From NCBI RefSeq assembly GCF_013359935.1, contig NZ_JABMCB010000179.1, positions 124,001 through 188,000 of the forward strand: a stretch of 64,000 bases of DNA. The letters run 5' to 3'. The position numbers and the translations under genes were made by a program. How positions within the stretch are numbered: position 1 is the stretch's first letter; every line of letters starts with the position of its first letter. The notes under the pieces are model-generated. The model made no database searches, was not told where the DNA came from, and was given only the letters and a program-made list of their open reading frames with translations. This stretch comes from Paenibacillus xylanilyticus. Lineage in GTDB: Bacteria > Bacillota > Bacilli > Paenibacillales > Paenibacillaceae. Shown in pieces: positions 36,117 to 44,251 of the stretch.

Positions 36117-37358
36117 TTACACTTCCCCGCCGGGATAAAGAGTCGAGCTGTACAGTCGTTTGGACTGTGGCTTGGCTCTTTGTTGTATCACTGTTTTTAG
36201 CTCTGTGAAAGAGCTCGAATAAATGACAGCTTCATTCGCGTCGTAGATGATGATCTGCTCCTTACCGGTTTGACACAAATCCGCATGTAAGGCATATCCC
36301 TCTTTTCCGAATTCCGCAACCGTTTGCATCTGACCATTTACCAAAGAAGGCAGCACACCTCCGCCCCTGCGGTAAGCCAATATATAATCCAGACCGCTGT
36401 CATCCCAGCCACGCACAGGTTCTATGATGGTTAACCATCCAAGTGTGGTACGATTTTCCTTCCACAGTTCCTTTCCCTCGCAATCAAGCAAAAACATGCC
36501 GTCTTTTCCATGCTCATCACCGCGGATAATGCGGTCAAGTCCAGCAATCTGCAAACCGGTTAATCCGTCGCAAAACTTTCCTAAAGCGATATGTTGTGAT
36601 TCGATCGAATCGGCGTAACGCCATCTCTCATTGCCATAACGATCCATCATTACCGTTACACTGCCGCCAATAACAATCTCATTCTCTCCGTCACCGTCCA
36701 CATCCCCAAACCAGATGCAATCGGCATGATCCTCCAGATTCGTACAAGACCACAGCAAGGTTCCATCGTGGTCCAGCATGTCGTACCCTGCCATAACCTC
36801 ATCCTTGCCATCTGCGTCGATGTCGTATACCCATGGAAAATGTCCAACATTGCCTTCATGCTTCCATAAAAGATTGAATTCGTGATCTAGTGCCCATAAG
36901 GTTTTATAACGATCTTTAAGAATGACATCCATCTTCTGTTTATTTCCGGTCAAGTTCGCAAGAATAATACAGTCATGTGCCTCATCACCCGGCAAATCAT
37001 GTGTATATTTAACTTCTCCGGTTCTTCCATCCAAAACTAGAAATTGTTTATTCATAATACAGACGACTTCATTGTGCCCGTCTCCATCCCAATCTGCGAT
37101 TTGAGCAGGATAATCTGACCCAGGACCACCAGCATCCGGATCAGGTGTTCCCACTTGCCAGATCAACTCTCCATCCAGGTCAAATGCGGTCAGGCAGCAT
37201 ACCTGATGCGGAACATAACGGTCATCAATACCACCATCGGCTTGTACCAGCAGCATTTCTAAACGACCATCTCCATTCAAATCTCCCAAAAGCATTTTGC
37301 AGCGTTCCCCTGACTTGCGAATATCCACTCTACCGATCTCGTAAGGCTGATGATGCAT
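36117..37358 (-). CDS. FG-GAP/VCBS repeat beta-propeller protein without a signal peptide
   Basis: 413 aa from the ATG at 37358 (GGAGGAGG upstream). It contains repeated calcium-binding type loops of the FG-GAP/VCBS kind: DLNGDGRLE, DWDGDGHNE, DIDADGKDE and DVDGDGENE, spaced 60-80 residues apart, with WQVGTPDPDAGGPGSDYP. This predicts a propeller related to rhamnogalacturonan lyase-like or integrin-like modules. There is no signal peptide or membrane segment, which is unusual for this fold. The reaction, if any, is unknown. The neighbouring VOC gene is co-oriented, 140 nt upstream. Confidence 0.75.
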   Translation of the reverse strand: MHHQPYEIGRVDIRKSGERCKMLLGDLNGDGRLEMLLVQADGGIDDRYVPHQVCCLTAFDLDGELIWQVGTPDPDAGGPGSDYPAQIADWDGDGHNEVVCIMNKQFLVLDGRTGEVKYTHDLPGDEAHDCIILANLTGNKQKMDVILKDRYKTLWALDHEFNLLWKHEGNVGHFPWVYDIDADGKDEVMAGYDMLDHDGTLLWSCTNLEDHADCIWFGDVDGDGENEIVIGGSVTVMMDRYGNERWRYADSIESQHIALGKFCDGLTGLQIAGLDRIIRGDEHGKDGMFLLDCEGKELWKENRTTLGWLTIIEPVRGWDDSGLDYILAYRRGGGVLPSLVNGQMQTVAEFGKEGYALHADLCQTGKEQIIIYDANEAVIYSSSFTELKTVIQQRAKPQSKRLYSSTLYPGGEV

Positions 37359-37498
37359 AATCTTCCTCCTCCGTTTTATCGTGATACATATCTCTATCTT
37401 AATGTAACATAAAGATATCATTCATTTTTTACGACTCTTGTTCAGTAGTTATGAAAAAATAAACATCCGGACTATTTATGCAGCACACTCTTTAGAGA

Positions 37499-37879
37499 TC
37501 ATGATTTAAACCATTCCATAAATTCAAGTCGATTACCAAAAGGATCATTTACATAAAAACGGTATACCCCTTCATCGTCCCTCACATGGTCATCAATGAC
37601 TCGAATTTGATTGTCTTTTAGGCGTTGTTTTAATGCTTCTAGGTTCTGAACGTGAAATGCCGGATGGGCCTTTGTGGCGGGCACAAAATCATGTTGAACC
37701 CCGATATGTACTTGGTGAGTGCCGCACTGGAACCAAACTCCACCGCGCTTTTTTAGAATTTCAGGTTTAGGGATTTCCGTCCACCCTAAAATGTTTTGGA
37801 AGAAATTACGTGCTTCAACTTCACAATTCTCCGGTGCTGCTAGTTGAATATGATCAATTCCATAAAAGGTGTAAGACAT
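37499..37879 (-). CDS. VOC (glyoxalase/bleomycin resistance) superfamily protein
   Basis: 126 aa single-domain VOC protein: YGIDHIQLAAPENCEVEARNFFQNILGW at the start and YRFYVNDPFGNRLEFMEWF at the end give metal-ligand candidates H10 and E near the C-terminus. Such proteins are dioxygenases, glyoxalases, epimerases or antibiotic-binding proteins, and substrate cannot be assigned. It lies between trmD and the FG-GAP gene. Confidence 0.85.
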   Translation of the reverse strand: MSYTFYGIDHIQLAAPENCEVEARNFFQNILGWTEIPKPEILKKRGGVWFQCGTHQVHIGVQHDFVPATKAHPAFHVQNLEALKQRLKDNQIRVIDDHVRDDEGVYRFYVNDPFGNRLEFMEWFKS

Positions 37880-38044
37880 TTAATACCGCCTCCCTGTTTC
37901 ATTTAGTAAAACTTAGTTTCACAAAATGATTGTACACTGGTTTGGTTCACCAATCCACCTTTTTACATTTATTATTATAGAACTCCATTTAAAATAGACA
38001 CTTACGTTGTGACAATCTCTACATCCCAGTATTCATAACAAAAA

Positions 38045-38079
38045 AAAGACCAACCTTTGCCTACTTAAGGATGGTCTTT
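38045..38079 (-). terminator. trmD terminator
   Basis: The arms AAAGACCA/TGGTCTTT, with an inner CCTT/AAGG stem, are followed on the minus strand by seven T. It sits about 50 nt after the trmD stop, showing that rimM-trmD ends here and does not run into rplS. Confidence 0.87.
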
Positions 38080-38131
38080 CTAACTTGTGATCCAGCTATA
38101 CGATTGCGCACAATATTCTAACTACTCACGC

Positions 38132-38905
38132 TTACTCGGAATTACGTTCCGTCTCAGAACGAAGCTTGTCTAGCCATATCCGCTCTTTATCCGTCAATTC
38201 CGCGGCCTCCAGCATATCCGGTCTGCGCTCCAGCGTACGAATGAGGGATTGCTCTCTGCGCCACGCATCGATATTCAGATGATGTCCTGATAACAGCACA
38301 TCGGGTACTTTCATGCCTCTGAATTCAGGTGGCCTTGTATAATGCGGATATTCAAGCAGCCCGGTGCTGAACGAATCCGTCACTGCACTCGTTTCGTTTC
38401 CGAGGACACCTGGGATCAGACGAACTACACTGTCAATGGCAACCATGGCAGGCAGTTCACCGCCAGTTAACACGTAATCCCCAATGGATAACTCGTCGGT
38501 TACCAGAAACTCGCGAATACGCTCATCATAGCCTTCATAATGTCCACAGATAAAGATCAGATGATCTTCCTGTACCAGTTCTTCCGCTTTTTTCTGCGTA
38601 AACGTCTCACCCTGCGGACACATTAGAATGATGCGTGGAGCTTTGGTCGGTACCGTTGTCGTCTCTTCGTTTCGCTTTTCAAGTACGTCTTCCACAGCAG
38701 CAAAAATCGGATCAGGCTTTAATACCATGCCCCCGCCGCCGCCATACGGGGTATCATCAACGGTATTGTGCTTATTCGTGGCATAGTTCCGGAAGTTCAC
38801 TGCATTCAGTGACACAAGGCCCTTCGTCTGAGCTTTACCAAGAATACTTGTCCCGAATACACCATCGAACATCTCTGGAAATAACGTTAATACGTCCACT
38901 CTCAT
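38132..38905 (-). CDS. trmD: tRNA (guanine-37-N1)-methyltransferase
   Basis: 257 aa SPOUT methyltransferase. It begins [26 protein letters not shown], has [29 protein letters not shown] and the trefoil-knot SAM loop [15 protein letters not shown]. It makes m1G37, preventing frameshifting. The ATG starts one base after the rimM stop (TAA C ATG). Confidence 0.98.
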   Translation of the reverse strand: MRVDVLTLFPEMFDGVFGTSILGKAQTKGLVSLNAVNFRNYATNKHNTVDDTPYGGGGGMVLKPDPIFAAVEDVLEKRNEETTTVPTKAPRIILMCPQGETFTQKKAEELVQEDHLIFICGHYEGYDERIREFLVTDELSIGDYVLTGGELPAMVAIDSVVRLIPGVLGNETSAVTDSFSTGLLEYPHYTRPPEFRGMKVPDVLLSGHHLNIDAWRREQSLIRTLERRPDMLEAAELTDKERIWLDKLRSETERNSE

Positions 38906-38906
38906 G

Positions 38907-39419
38907 TTAGAGCAATCCTTCCATCAGATGAACCTTGACCAGTTTCTGATTAACATCGACATCTAGCACAACATCATCAATAACCGGAAGCAGAATTTCT
39001 TTGCCAGCAGGTGTTTTAACCACCCAAACGTCGTTTGCACCAGGCGTCAAGATTTCGGAGATCGTCCCCAGATCTTCGCCTTCTTCTGTAATGACAGAAC
39101 AGCCAACGATTTGATGGAAGTAATACTCGTTCTCTTCCAGTTCAGCCAAATTCTCTTTGGATACTTTGGCTATGCCGCCCTTGAACTTTTCCACTTCATT
39201 GATATTTCCATACTCTTTCAACCTAACGATGTACATATTTTTATGCAATCGTGCCGATTCCACATGAACCAGCACAGGATGGTTATCTGCTGTAAACAGA
39301 TACAACTCCGCATTTTTCGCAAAACGTACTTCCGGGAAATCGGTTAAAGGCATAATTCTCAACTCGCCACGGATCCCGTGCGTATTGACGACTTTACCTA
39401 CATTCATAAACTCTGCCAT
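38907..39419 (-). CDS. rimM: 16S rRNA processing/30S maturation protein RimM
   Basis: 170 aa. The N-terminal RimM domain has [24 protein letters not shown] and the C-terminal PRC-barrel has [26 protein letters not shown]. RimM assists 30S head assembly. The ATG at 39419, 5 nt after GGAGG, is preferred to the longer frame at 39434. The gene forms a two-gene unit with trmD. Confidence 0.97.
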   Translation of the reverse strand: MAEFMNVGKVVNTHGIRGELRIMPLTDFPEVRFAKNAELYLFTADNHPVLVHVESARLHKNMYIVRLKEYGNINEVEKFKGGIAKVSKENLAELEENEYYFHQIVGCSVITEEGEDLGTISEILTPGANDVWVVKTPAGKEILLPVIDDVVLDVDVNQKLVKVHLMEGLL

Positions 39420-39739
39420 ACGTTCCTCCTGCATTTGATTCTATAGAATTCAATCCTTATTACACTGCACACTACGCAGTCAGAACAATCTTCCGATCAC
39501 TGTTACCCCCAGCTTTCTTTGATCCCCTTATCAAAGGACAGAAATCCGCTGGTAAAGGTGAGTTAATGCTTACGAAGTAGCTTTCTTCCAGAAAGCTTTT
39601 AGCTACGCTTCTTCAGATTTGTTCTGCTCTCTCCGTTATCGTGTAATACTAAAATCAATTTATATAATGGGTTTATTGATAAGTTCAGCATGCACGAAAA
39701 GGGGCTAGGACATGCATCCTAACCCCCTTTCGTATATCT
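39420..39739 (-). other. Gene-free leader between khpA and rimM
   Basis: 320 nt without a gene; B. subtilis has ylqD at this position and no homologue is readable here. It holds the khpA-side terminator (39698-39730) and a strong hairpin AGCTTTC/GAAAGCT (39579-39597) flanked by GTAG/CTAC pairs, which would lie in the rimM-trmD leader transcript. Confidence 0.65.
39698..39730 (-). terminator. Terminator after khpA
   Basis: The arms AAAGGGGCTAGGA and TCCTAACCCCCTTT form a long GC-rich stem with one bulge and a 6-nt loop, followed by a short TTTT on the minus strand. It lies 10 nt after the khpA stop and separates ffh-rpsP-khpA from rimM-trmD. Confidence 0.75.
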
Positions 39740-39970
39740 TTAAGATATGATATCGACGGTAACCCGTTTATCCATCTTAACTGCTGCTGATGTGACGACC
39801 GTACGAAGAGATTTTGCGATTCGCCCTTGTTTACCAATAACCTTCCCGACATCGTCAGGATGAACAGTTAACTCGTAAACGACAAGCCGGTCTTTCTCAA
39901 CCGTCCGAACCGCCACATCTTCCGGATGATCGACCAAAGCCTTAGCAATTATGCTTACTAATTCTTCCAT
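39740..39970 (-). CDS. khpA: KH-domain RNA-binding protein KhpA (YlqC)
   Basis: 76 aa, essentially a single KH domain with the RNA-contact GxxG loop in VGKVIGKQGRIAKSLRTVVTSAA. In several Firmicutes KhpA dimerises with KhpB and affects cell division and RNA regulation. The ATG follows CGGAGGG. It comes right after rpsP, as in most relatives. Confidence 0.95.
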   Translation of the reverse strand: MEELVSIIAKALVDHPEDVAVRTVEKDRLVVYELTVHPDDVGKVIGKQGRIAKSLRTVVTSAAVKMDKRVTVDIIS

Positions 39971-39993
39971 AGATGACCCTCCGAATCAGCACC

Positions 39994-40266
39994 TTATTTT
40001 GCTTGTTTGGACTCATGGAACTTCTTCATCACGCCCGCTTTGCTCAGCAAGTTGCGGACAGTGTCAGATGCTTGCGCACCGTTTTGAAGCCATTGCAATG
40101 CTTTATCTTCATCGATCTTAACAACAGCCGGTTGTTCAACCGGGTTGTAGTAACCGATCTCCTCGATAAAACGACCGTCACGTGGGGAACGGGAATCCGA
40201 TACCACTACGCGGTAGAAAGGAGCTTTGTGAGCACCCATACGTTTCAGACGAATACGAACTGCCAT
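39994..40266 (-). CDS. rpsP: 30S ribosomal protein S16
   Basis: 90 aa, starting [42 protein letters not shown], the S16 signature. The ATG at 40266 follows GGAGGTG, so the frame extension to 40311 is not used. It lies between ffh and khpA and binds early in 30S assembly. Confidence 0.98.
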   Translation of the reverse strand: MAVRIRLKRMGAHKAPFYRVVVSDSRSPRDGRFIEEIGYYNPVEQPAVVKIDEDKALQWLQNGAQASDTVRNLLSKAGVMKKFHESKQAK

Positions 40267-40320
40267 TTGAAAATTCACCTCCTTCAATGAAATCTGTATA
40301 TTCATTAGCAAGCCTTGAAA

Positions 40321-41697
40321 TCAACGGAAAGGAAACTTCATTCCTTTGCCTAGACCTTTTAGCTGCTTCATTGCCTTGTTCTTGCCGCCTTTAGGTCCCA
40401 TCATATCCGAGAACTGTTTCATCATGCGGCGCATTTCATCAAACTGTTTGATTAGGCGGTTAACCTCAGCAAGGGACGTACCGCTACCTGTAGCAATCCG
40501 TTTCCGGCGGCTATGGTTGATCATGTCCGGGTTGCGTTTCTCCTCTGTAGTCATGGAGTACACAATTGCTTCGATCCGCCCCATTTGCTTGTCATCCACT
40601 TTCAGGTCCTTGGCTTGCTTCATCTTGCCCATGCCGGGAATCATATCCATAATTTGATCAATGGGTCCCAGCTTCTTCACCTGATCCATTTGCTCCAGGA
40701 AATCCTCGAACGTAAACTCTGCGTTCCGCATTTTACGTTCCATTTCCTTGGCCTTTTCGGTATCAATGTTGGATTGGGCTTTCTCAATCAGGGAAAGCAT
40801 ATCCCCCATGCCAAGAATCCGTGAAGCCATCCGTTCCGGATGGAAAGGCTCAAGAGCATCCAATTTCTCACCGAGTGACGCAAACTTGATTGGGCAACCG
40901 GTAACTGCTTTTACTGAAAGTGCAGCACCACCACGTGTATCCCCATCGAGTTTAGTCAAAACGACCCCGGTCAAGTCAAGCTGCTGGTTAAAGTGTTCCG
41001 CCACATTAACGGCATCCTGACCGGTCATGCTGTCGACTACAAGCAGGACTTCATCCGGATTCACTACGCTGTGAATCTGGCGTAATTCTTCCATCAGTTC
41101 CTCATCTACATGCAAACGTCCCGCGGTATCGATAATGACATAGTCATTGCCGTTATCCTTGGCGTGCTGCAGACCCTGACGTGCGATCTCCACAGGGCTT
41201 GTCTGATCTCCCAATGTAAATACCGGTGCCTTGATCTGCTCACCCAGCACTTGCAATTGCTTGATCGCTGCCGGACGATAAATATCTCCCGCGACCAGCA
41301 ATGGTCGGCTGTTTTGCTTCTGCAGCATTTTGGCCAATTTACCGGATGTCGTCGTTTTACCAGCACCCTGCAAACCAACCATCATCAACACCGTAGGCGG
41401 TTTGTTCGCTTTGGCCAGTTTTGACTGGCTTCCGCCCATCAAATCCGTCAGTTCCTTGTTTACGATGTCGATAATAACCATGCCTGGCGTGAAGCTTTCC
41501 ATTACCTCTTTGCCGACAGCTTTCTCTTTCACCTTGGCGATGAATTCCTTGACCACTTTGAAGTTTACATCCGCTTCGAGCAATGCCAGACGTACCTCGC
41601 GCATAGCTTCGGCAACATCTTCATCCGATACCTTGCCTTTGCCGCGCAGCTTGCTGAACACATTCTGCAATCGGGTCGTTAATCCTTCAAATGCCAT
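40321..41697 (-). CDS. ffh: Signal recognition particle protein Ffh
   Basis: 458 aa SRP54. The N and G domains contain G1 GLQGAGKTTTSGKLAK, DTAGRLHVDEELM and TKLDGDTRGGAALS. The C-terminal M domain (about 300-440) is Met-rich, with GMGKMKQAKDLK and RRKRIATGSGTSLAEVNRLIKQF for 4.5S RNA and signal-peptide binding. It pairs with FtsY, also encoded in this window. ylxM lies immediately upstream. Confidence 0.98.
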   Translation of the reverse strand: MAFEGLTTRLQNVFSKLRGKGKVSDEDVAEAMREVRLALLEADVNFKVVKEFIAKVKEKAVGKEVMESFTPGMVIIDIVNKELTDLMGGSQSKLAKANKPPTVLMMVGLQGAGKTTTSGKLAKMLQKQNSRPLLVAGDIYRPAAIKQLQVLGEQIKAPVFTLGDQTSPVEIARQGLQHAKDNGNDYVIIDTAGRLHVDEELMEELRQIHSVVNPDEVLLVVDSMTGQDAVNVAEHFNQQLDLTGVVLTKLDGDTRGGAALSVKAVTGCPIKFASLGEKLDALEPFHPERMASRILGMGDMLSLIEKAQSNIDTEKAKEMERKMRNAEFTFEDFLEQMDQVKKLGPIDQIMDMIPGMGKMKQAKDLKVDDKQMGRIEAIVYSMTTEEKRNPDMINHSRRKRIATGSGTSLAEVNRLIKQFDEMRRMMKQFSDMMGPKGGKNKAMKQLKGLGKGMKFPFR

Positions 41698-41755
41698 GAT
41701 CCCACCTCCTTAAGCTGTAATACTGTTTTTAGAACCGATACGTTCCGTTCAATTC

Positions 41756-42106
41756 CTATTCCCGGAGCTGATGAACGATATCGTTTATTTGTTGGTTGTT
41801 ATCAATGGAGACACCTGCGCGCTCCAGTGCATTTTGCAAATCTTCAAGATTGCGGCTGCGTCGTTCATGCTTCTCCAGCAAGCCAAGCTTGCTTTCGTAA
41901 TTTTCCAGCACTTGTTCAGCACGCTTGATATGCTCGTATACCGCCTGGCGGCTGATCTCAAACTCGGCTGCAATCTCACCAAGGGAGAAATCATCATGAA
42001 AGTAATATTTCAGAAATGTTTGCTGTTTCTCGGTAAGCAAACGTTCGTAGAAAGCAAACAGCAAGTTAATCCGGTTTGTCTTCTCAAGCCGGTTTTCTTG
42101 ACTCAT
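41756..42106 (-). CDS. ylxM: YlxM/p13-like helix-turn-helix protein
   Basis: 116 aa. A sigma-70 region-4-like helix-turn-helix (LLTEKQQTFLKYYFHDDFSLGEIAAEFEISRQAVYEHIKRAEQVLENYESKL) is characteristic of UPF0122/YlxM. In streptococci YlxM modulates SRP GTPase assembly. It lies directly upstream of ffh as usual, so co-expression with SRP is expected. AAGGGAG precedes the ATG. Confidence 0.95.
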   Translation of the reverse strand: MSQENRLEKTNRINLLFAFYERLLTEKQQTFLKYYFHDDFSLGEIAAEFEISRQAVYEHIKRAEQVLENYESKLGLLEKHERRSRNLEDLQNALERAGVSIDNNQQINDIVHQLRE

Positions 42107-42311
42107 ATCGGGGCACTCCCTTCGTCAAGGAAAAACACTTTACACTCTTGCAACGTTCCTAATAATACCGAAAACAATTCAGGTTGTCAAGCAAAAATAC
42201 TTGTCACAATAAAAACCTTCATTTTACACTCATTTTTCGTACCTATATGATTAATCTTAGCCATTCCTATACATCAGAATACGACCTGCTGCATCCTTTA
42301 TATAGAACAAA

Positions 42312-42350
42312 AAAACGAATGGGTCTCCACAGATGGAGCCGATTCGTTTT
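42312..42350. terminator. Bidirectional terminator after hlyIII
   Basis: Nine-base perfect arms AAAACGAAT/ATTCGTTTT continue inwards through GG/CC and CTCCA/TGGAG pairs. The minus strand continues with seven T; it lies 17 nt after the hlyIII stop. Confidence 0.9.
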
Positions 42351-42367
42351 ACACTATCTATCGTGTT

Positions 42368-43015
42368 CTAGCGAAGTGGTGTCAGGTACAGCAGTACCAT
42401 AAAGAAATGAAGAATACTGCCTGCCAACACAAAGAGATGCCAAATCGCATGGTGATACGGAAATCCACGCCACACATAAAAAAGCGTACCCAGTGTATAC
42501 ATCAGACCTCCAGCAACCAGCAGCACGATTCCGCCTGTAGGAATGGCAGCCATAAGCGGTTGCCAGGCAATAACGATGAGCCAGCCCATCGCAATATAGA
42601 AAATCGTGGACATGAATAGAAACCTTTTCGTAAAAAACGCCTTAAAGATCACCCCGAATAATGCGATTCCCCAGATTACCCCGAACAGGGTCCAACCAAG
42701 TGTGCCGCGAACAGCAATAAACAGAAGCGGAGTGTACGATCCCGCAATAAACAAATAAATGGAAGAATGGTCGAAAATCTCAAATAAATCTTTCATTTTC
42801 CCATCTTTCCATGCATGCACGAGTGTAGAGCTCGTATAGAGCAGCAACATGGTGATCCCGTAGATCGTGAAACTGACCACATGCCAAGCCGTGCCTTTCA
42901 TACTCGAGAATACAATCAACAGCACCAGTGCAGCTACACTGAGCGCGGCGCCGATTCCATGAGTCACCGCATTGGCGACTTCCTCACGACGGGAATAGGT
43001 ATAGGTATTGGCCAT
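42368..43015 (-). CDS. hlyIII: Hemolysin III/PAQR family membrane protein
   Basis: 215 aa with seven predicted membrane helices. The PAQR metal-site motifs are present: EEVANAVTHGIG near the start, FEIFDHSSIYLFIAGSYTP in the middle, and HHAIWHLFVLAGSILHFF at the end. Despite the name, these are probably membrane hydrolases of unknown substrate (B. subtilis YplQ family). The ATG at 43015 follows AAGGACGG; the longer frame at 43069 crosses the promoter. Monocistronic. Confidence 0.93.
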   Translation of the reverse strand: MANTYTYSRREEVANAVTHGIGAALSVAALVLLIVFSSMKGTAWHVVSFTIYGITMLLLYTSSTLVHAWKDGKMKDLFEIFDHSSIYLFIAGSYTPLLFIAVRGTLGWTLFGVIWGIALFGVIFKAFFTKRFLFMSTIFYIAMGWLIVIAWQPLMAAIPTGGIVLLVAGGLMYTLGTLFYVWRGFPYHHAIWHLFVLAGSILHFFMVLLYLTPLR

Positions 43016-43060
43016 ATCAACCGTCCTTTCTAGCCCTTTAGCCTTGCCTTCTTTATTCCC

Positions 43061-43122
43061 ATTATACACGTATTGCCAGTGACATTACACGTGACACTTA
43101 TCACGTATATCACTGGCAATAC
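43061..43122 (-). promoter_or_regulatory. hlyIII -10 element and nested palindromes
   Basis: On the minus strand TATAAT lies at 43066-43061. Just upstream, perfect 12-nt arms GTATTGCCAGTG/CACTGGCAATAC (43070-43081/43111-43122) enclose an inner ACGTGA/TCACGT repeat (43089-43094/43101-43106). No U-tract follows, so it looks more like an operator or an mRNA 3'-end structure for ftsY than a simple terminator. Confidence 0.55.
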
Positions 43123-43150
43123 CGTTAACGCTATTAAATCATCCTATTTA

Positions 43151-44173
43151 TTAATGGTTCTCAGAACTTGCTTCCTCATCTTCTGCGTCCTGATCCGGTT
43201 GCTCTTGGATCAGTCCAGCAAACAACGCATGCACGAATTGCTCTGAGTCGAATGGCTGCAGATCATCAATTTTCTCACCAAGACCTACCATCTTCACTGG
43301 CAGATCCAGTTCCTGACGAATGGCAACGACAATACCGCCTTTCGCCGTACCATCCAGCTTCGTCAGTACGAGGCCAGTCACGCCGCTTTTCTCCCCAAAC
43401 AGTTTGGCCTGATTCAATGCATTCTGTCCAGTTGTCGCGTCGAGAACCATCAACACTTCATGCGGAGCTTCCGGGATTTCACGCTGAATGACACGATAGA
43501 TCTTGTTAAGCTCCTCCATGAGATTGGATTTGTTCTGCAGACGGCCTGCCGTATCACAGAGCAAGACATCTGCACCCCGCTGTTTGGCTGCCTGCACGGC
43601 ATCGTACATGACCGCAGCCGGATCTGAACCCGCCTGCTGCTTGATGACTTCAACACCGGCACGTTGACCCCATACCTCAAGCTGTTCAATCGCACCGGCA
43701 CGGAACGTATCGCCAGCAGCCATAATGACTTTTTTGCCCTGCTGTTTGAAGCGATGTGCCAGCTTACCAATCGTTGTCGTTTTACCTACACCGTTAACAC
43801 CAACAAACAAAATGACGGTAATGCCATCCGGGTTCATCTTCAGTTCGTTATTCTGTTCGCCGCGCAGCAGGTCGGTCAATTTTTCGGACAATACAGGCTG
43901 CAACTCAGCCGCATCTTCGATCTTGCGCTTTTTGACCTCAACGCGAAGGTCTTCGATCAGATTCATAACCGTATTTACCCCAACATCCGCTCCGATCAGG
44001 ATTTCTTCCAGTTCCTCATAGAACTCCTCATCGATTTTTTTGCGGCGGATGACAAGATCGGATACTTTCTCCACAAGCCCTTTACGCGTCTTCTCGAGTC
44101 CATCCTTGAACTGTTTTGTCACGGACTCCGTTTTGCTTGCAATGCTGTCTCTTAGCTTTTTAAAGAAACTCAT
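43151..44173 (-). CDS. ftsY: Signal recognition particle receptor FtsY
   Basis: 340 aa NG-domain GTPase: GVNGVGKTTTIGKLAHRF, DTAGRLQNKSNLMEEL, TKLDGTAKGGIVVAIRQEL and VGLGEKIDDLQPFDSEQFVHALF. A short amphipathic N-terminus replaces the long acidic A-domain of E. coli, which is normal for Firmicutes; the C-terminal tail is acidic. It receives SRP-ribosome complexes at the membrane. It follows smc, as in B. subtilis, with a 78-nt gap. Confidence 0.98.
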   Translation of the reverse strand: MSFFKKLRDSIASKTESVTKQFKDGLEKTRKGLVEKVSDLVIRRKKIDEEFYEELEEILIGADVGVNTVMNLIEDLRVEVKKRKIEDAAELQPVLSEKLTDLLRGEQNNELKMNPDGITVILFVGVNGVGKTTTIGKLAHRFKQQGKKVIMAAGDTFRAGAIEQLEVWGQRAGVEVIKQQAGSDPAAVMYDAVQAAKQRGADVLLCDTAGRLQNKSNLMEELNKIYRVIQREIPEAPHEVLMVLDATTGQNALNQAKLFGEKSGVTGLVLTKLDGTAKGGIVVAIRQELDLPVKMVGLGEKIDDLQPFDSEQFVHALFAGLIQEQPDQDAEDEEASSENH

Positions 44174-44251
44174 AAAGCCCCTCCATCGTGTACGTAATCT
44201 TAGTGCGGTTTATTTTTTTATTAACAAGTTCCTCGTTCATATCCATTCTAT

